Positions 60,996 through 64,000 of a stretch of DNA of 64,000 nucleotides are shown one piece after another. Made by a program: the position numbers and the translations under genes. Every line of letters begins with the position of its first letter. Within the stretch, counting starts at the first letter, position 1. Under the pieces are notes generated by a model, which was not told the DNA's origin, did no database searches, and saw only the letters and a program-made list of their open reading frames with translations. The DNA comes from Mesobacillus jeotgali (GTDB lineage: Bacteria; Bacillota; Bacilli; Bacillales; Cytobacillaceae), in assembly GCF_002874535.1 (NCBI RefSeq), contig NZ_CP025025.1:1907526-1971525 (forward strand), given 5' to 3'.

Positions 60996-61091
60996 GTTTT
61001 TCACCTATTCATATTTTTAAGATCATAGATTGTTAACGAATAAAATGACTATGTAACAAGCTAGCTATTTTAGCGGCCCATTGAACAGCTC

Positions 61092-61832
61092 CTATGCTAT
61101 AAATCTGCATTTTGGGAAGCTGCTGCAGCCTTTGAACTTTCCTTTTTTGCCTGTTCTGGAAACAAGGGGACTTCCACAGCGAGTGCATATGTTTTCTGAC
61201 ACCATTGTTTTCTTTTGCTTAAGTTCGTTTTTAATATCGGAGACGTGCTTTTTCTTGATTTCTCGCTTTTGTTTTTTATCCTGTATGAGAAATGGGGCAA
61301 GTAATTGCTTCACTTTTCCTCGCTTGAAGAAGGATACTTCCTGTGTGATCTGGATTTTATCGAGTGTAGCCAGAAGCTCGTTGCTTTTGATGACATAGGC
61401 ATTCTTGAATGGTTCTTTGAATTTCAGTGTTGCTTCTTTTCCGAAAACGATCACTGAGTGGATGGGTATTTCTGCTGCCACTTCACCTAATTGTGCCTGT
61501 AGGGCTTTTATATGGCCTGAATTCTGCCAAATAGGGTTATATAATTTATCTTTCCTTTTATAGTTTGTCTGCTTCCAGTACTGGCTATGTTCGGAGCCAG
61601 TGATCCAGCCTTTATAGTTTTTTGTCTCAATGACAAATATACCTTTTGGGGATATTAGTAGATGGTCAATCTGAGTAGTTTGTCCGTTTTCTTTCGGTAG
61701 ATAAAGGTCGTTCATGAGGGTGTATTCCTGAGAATTTAAAGAAGAGAGAATGCTGGCCACACGCTTTTCTCCAATCCAGCCTTTGATACTGGCAAAATTA
61801 CGGTTTAAAATCATTACAATTATTAACATCAA
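61092..61832 (-). CDS. NERD-domain nuclease-related protein with C-terminal zinc ribbon
   Basis: The NERD domain (about 15-130) shows GWIGEKRVASIL, QIDHLLISPKGIFVIETKNY (the D and E-x-K of a PD-(D/E)xK-like core) and YNPIWQNSGHIKALQ. The C-terminus (about 215-246) is a topoisomerase-type zinc ribbon: CTRCGSPLVSRTG, then KGCSSFPKC. The N-terminus begins inside a hydrophobic stretch. The start is unclear: TTG 61832 and ATG 61829 lack a ribosome site, while an ATT at 61859 follows AGAGGT by five bases and would add nine residues, completing a membrane helix. Role: nucleic-acid processing at the membrane, inferred. Confidence 0.88.
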   Translation of the reverse strand: MMLIIVMILNRNFASIKGWIGEKRVASILSSLNSQEYTLMNDLYLPKENGQTTQIDHLLISPKGIFVIETKNYKGWITGSEHSQYWKQTNYKRKDKLYNPIWQNSGHIKALQAQLGEVAAEIPIHSVIVFGKEATLKFKEPFKNAYVIKSNELLATLDKIQITQEVSFFKRGKVKQLLAPFLIQDKKQKREIKKKHVSDIKNELKQKKTMVSENICTRCGSPLVSRTGKKGKFKGCSSFPKCRFIA

Positions 61833-62126
61833 TACGGGAAAAAATAAGCTTCCATAAATGATCTACCTCTCATAGTGAAATATTTCCAATAATAGATTAC
61901 CATATTTTGCATGAATATTATCCTATTATGTTAACGAATGTTTCATATAGGACTAAATCCTCGAGGCTGCTTCTTGAATAAGAAGGAATGTTGCAAAGTA
62001 TGTCGAACTTATTTTATAGGAAAAATATAGCAGACTTTAAAAGCATTAGAGTCGAGAATTTAAATATAGTGGATTTTGACGACAAAGTGAGATTGAAGCT
62101 ATTCATTTCCCGTGGATAGTAGTTAA

Positions 62127-62480
62127 ATGGCCAAAAAACTTTATTCCGATTTGCCCTTTAATGGAGAAGAACTAGAGGTGAGATTGTTGCTGCAGAATGA
62201 AGGACAGGACCGCACAACGTATATTTTACTCATTATATTGACTTTGTTATTGGCAATCTCAGCTATGGTTTTCTATCCAATATTTCGGATGTTTCCTTTT
62301 TGGGATATTTGGACTTACATTTTTGTTTCAATAGAAATAGGGTTTGTCCTCATTTTAATTTTTGGTGTGAGATCTACAGTGGGAGGTATTAGGTGGTTTC
62401 TTCTCATTGCTAATACTCTCTGTATTATTCTAAATTCTGTTCTAATATTCTTATACATGATTCCCCGTGGGATTGCTTGA
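62127..62480 (+). CDS. Three-TM membrane protein, unknown (117 aa)
   Basis: A short soluble N-terminus (MAKKLYSDLPFNGEELEVRL) precedes three membrane helices (about residues 33-52, 63-82 and 88-112). The ribosome site before the ATG at 62127 is poor, and 260 bp with no gene lie before it and about 270 bp after it. No family was recognised. The regular helix pattern supports a real gene. Confidence 0.6.
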   Translation: MAKKLYSDLPFNGEELEVRLLLQNEGQDRTTYILLIILTLLLAISAMVFYPIFRMFPFWDIWTYIFVSIEIGFVLILIFGVRSTVGGIRWFLLIANTLCIILNSVLIFLYMIPRGIA

Positions 62481-62757
62481 AGAATGGAAGTCGTATAAGA
62501 TGGACGGTTGGTGATGAAGGCCTATGTTTGAAGAAACTTCTCAATATTTCTTTTTTATGAATTCAAACTTGAATCGCGGGTTTTGTAGAGAGTGGATGTC
62601 ATTCCTTCTATATGGGGGGTGAAGAGCAGATCGACATTATCATGGCTCTTGATTATCAGAAGTAATAACCGAACAATAAGCAGAATAGATGTTTACAGAA
62701 TAACGACCGGTAAAAGCTTTGCTTAAGACAGGGGATACTAGATGAGGGGGACGGGGA

Positions 62758-63948
62758 ATGAAAACAGTATACAAACTCAGCCCCAGTGATTATTGGAGAA
62801 TCGGGGAGCTTGAAAGCTGGTTGTCAGACATGGCGGCTGAGGGGCTTTTCTTGAAAAAGTTGGGGAGACAGTTCGTCAAGTTTGAAAAAACTGACCCGAA
62901 AAACATGAGGTACAGGGTAGTGGTGTCGATCAGTAAAGAGATATCGACTGAGCAAGTTGATATGTATAGCGATAAAGGCTGGGATTTTGTCAACAGCTAT
63001 GGTTCTTTTCATGTGTTTTCATCACCTGCTGAGCTGAATGCACCCGAACTTTACACTGATCCTTCAGAGCAATCGTATTCATTGAAGGAACTGGATAAAC
63101 AATTGATATTTAATGCTGCTGTCATCGTTTTTGGCCTGATGATCTTTATTGGTTTGTTAGCTTCCACCTGGTTCCTGGACGGGACGCCAACGTTTGTAAT
63201 GGTTGAAGGAATCATGGTCCATCAGACACTTTTGGCTATTTACATAAGTTATATCGCTTATGCTTCATTACAAGCTGCTTTCTCTGTTCGTGATTTGCGC
63301 AAAAGATTAGCTGAAGGTATCCCAATTGACCATCATGCTCCGTGGAAAAAGAGACATAGATTCCATACTGCTATTAGTTTTCTTTTTACAGTGATGATAG
63401 GGTTAAGTGCCATTATTCCATTTGTGCACCTCATGAAAATGGATACGAAAACATTGCCGGAAAAAGACTTGAACTTGCCGATTGTCAGATTGGCAGATGT
63501 CGAGAGCGATCCTAAATTAGAGCGACCAGAACCTACTTACGTAGAGGATGGTGTGGATTGGAGTAATCGATATTCATATGCCTGGAGCCTTCTCTCACCT
63601 GTACAATATGAAGCTGATGAACACGGGCTGGTCCGGGATAAAACATGGGAAGATGGCAGCGGGGAGTATTCACCGGCTATACATACACAATATTACCAAC
63701 TCAGGTTCCCTAGAATGGCAGAGCATTTGGTTATGGATTTGATCAAACGCTACAGTTTTGAAACCAGCCAGGATGTATATGTAGAAAGGAAGCACCCGGA
63801 GCTGGATCTATTGATTGTGCATGAAGAAAAGGAGATGAAGGAAGTCTTTGCTTCATGGGGAAACGAAGTCATGTATGTACATTATTTTGGTTATGCGGAC
63901 GTAAATTCGGTCATTGAAAATGTGGTTGAGAAGATTCATCAAGAGTAA
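62758..63948 (+). CDS. DUF2812-family membrane protein
   Basis: The N-terminal domain (1-105) is DUF2812: KLSPSDYWRIGELESWLSDM, AAEGLFLKKLGRQFVKFEK and YSDKGWDFVNSYGSFHVF, a fold common in Firmicutes and often encoded after a PadR regulator. Three membrane helices follow (about 120-140, 155-175, 205-225), then a 170-residue outer domain (about 230-396) with Trp/Tyr-rich parts. An AGGGGGACGGGG ribosome site precedes the ATG. No PadR gene is adjacent here. Function is unknown. Confidence 0.85.
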   Translation: MKTVYKLSPSDYWRIGELESWLSDMAAEGLFLKKLGRQFVKFEKTDPKNMRYRVVVSISKEISTEQVDMYSDKGWDFVNSYGSFHVFSSPAELNAPELYTDPSEQSYSLKELDKQLIFNAAVIVFGLMIFIGLLASTWFLDGTPTFVMVEGIMVHQTLLAIYISYIAYASLQAAFSVRDLRKRLAEGIPIDHHAPWKKRHRFHTAISFLFTVMIGLSAIIPFVHLMKMDTKTLPEKDLNLPIVRLADVESDPKLERPEPTYVEDGVDWSNRYSYAWSLLSPVQYEADEHGLVRDKTWEDGSGEYSPAIHTQYYQLRFPRMAEHLVMDLIKRYSFETSQDVYVERKHPELDLLIVHEEKEMKEVFASWGNEVMYVHYFGYADVNSVIENVVEKIHQE

Positions 63949-63986
63949 ATCAACATACTCGAACTAAAAGATATTAGGAGATATTT

Positions 63987-64000
63987 ATGGGTTTCTTTAA
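63987..64000 (+). CDS. Start of a further gene (cut by the window end)
   Basis: An ATG at 63987 follows TTAGGAG by seven bases and reads MGFF before the window stops. Only the ribosome site supports it. Confidence 0.4.

Noticed and set aside
1-64000. CRISPR array, rRNA or tRNA genes
   Set aside because: No regular spaced repeats, no conserved rRNA words and no cloverleaf with a T-loop were noticed on either strand.

Overview
The window looks like chromosomal DNA of a Bacillaceae member (Bacillus, Mesobacillus or Cytobacillus type). The reasons are strong AGGAGG-type ribosome sites, frequent GTG and TTG starts, a T-box leader in front of a type 3 prolyl-tRNA synthetase, RsbR-like STAS proteins, a secreted gamma-glutamyltransferase and several Bacillus-only DUF families (DUF4275, DUF2200, DUF4030-like, DUF2812). 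No rRNA, tRNA, CRISPR array, integrase or phage structural gene was seen. Assignments rest on reading motifs by eye; no database search was run.

Positions 1-7.2 kb hold an Lrp/AsnC regulator fragment facing an AhpD-like gene, small membrane proteins, two RsbR-type STAS proteins, a YdcZ / Crp-Fnr / YdcZ operon and a soluble chemotaxis receptor. A T-box leader and proS follow (7.4-9.1 kb), then a tiny holin-like peptide whose ribosome site lies in a hairpin and whose 3' end is covered by a candidate antisense RNA: a probable type I toxin-antitoxin pair (9.5-9.8 kb). Positions 9.9-17.7 kb hold an ECF sigma/anti-sigma pair, a GNAT gene, a small cysteine-containing protein, and a minus-strand block of MMPL exporter, response regulator, histidine kinase and 4-TM protein. 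Positions 17.9-21.8 kb are mostly small genes of unknown function.

Positions 22-36 kb are metabolic and transport genes: ggt, a hemolysin III/PAQR membrane protein, proline dehydrogenase, a nitroreductase, an ABC exporter, a PPOX flavoprotein, a PadR regulator, an SDR with a perfect palindrome on its promoter, and a lipoprotein nuclease. Two decayed copies of the hemolysin III gene lie 1.5 and 6 kb downstream of the intact one, and an IS1595-type transposase fragment lies between them.

Positions 36.4-54.9 kb form a defence island with two layers. The outer layer is a coiled-coil protein, a McrB-like AAA+ protein and a DUF2357/PD-(D/E)xK McrC-like nuclease (37.4-42.4 kb), together with a long RecQ-like helicase facing an accessory sigma-70 factor (50.4-54.9 kb). 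Between them sits a more AT-rich five-gene operon: ParB-like protein, SNF2-type helicase, DUF3883 nuclease, C5-cytosine methyltransferase with a 220-residue C-terminal extension, and a BglII-like endonuclease, followed by a convergent Vsr endonuclease. The inner operon reads as a restriction-modification system extended by a helicase-nuclease module, apparently inserted into or beside the McrBC-like/RecQ/sigma locus. The sigma factor and a short sequence shared by two promoter regions raise the possibility that the outer defence genes have a dedicated transcription switch.

Positions 55-64 kb return to ordinary genes: a two-domain metallopeptidase, a TPR/winged-helix protein with an MFS exporter, an HExxH protease, a P-loop kinase, a Nudix hydrolase, a NERD/zinc-ribbon protein, a 3-TM protein and a DUF2812 membrane protein.
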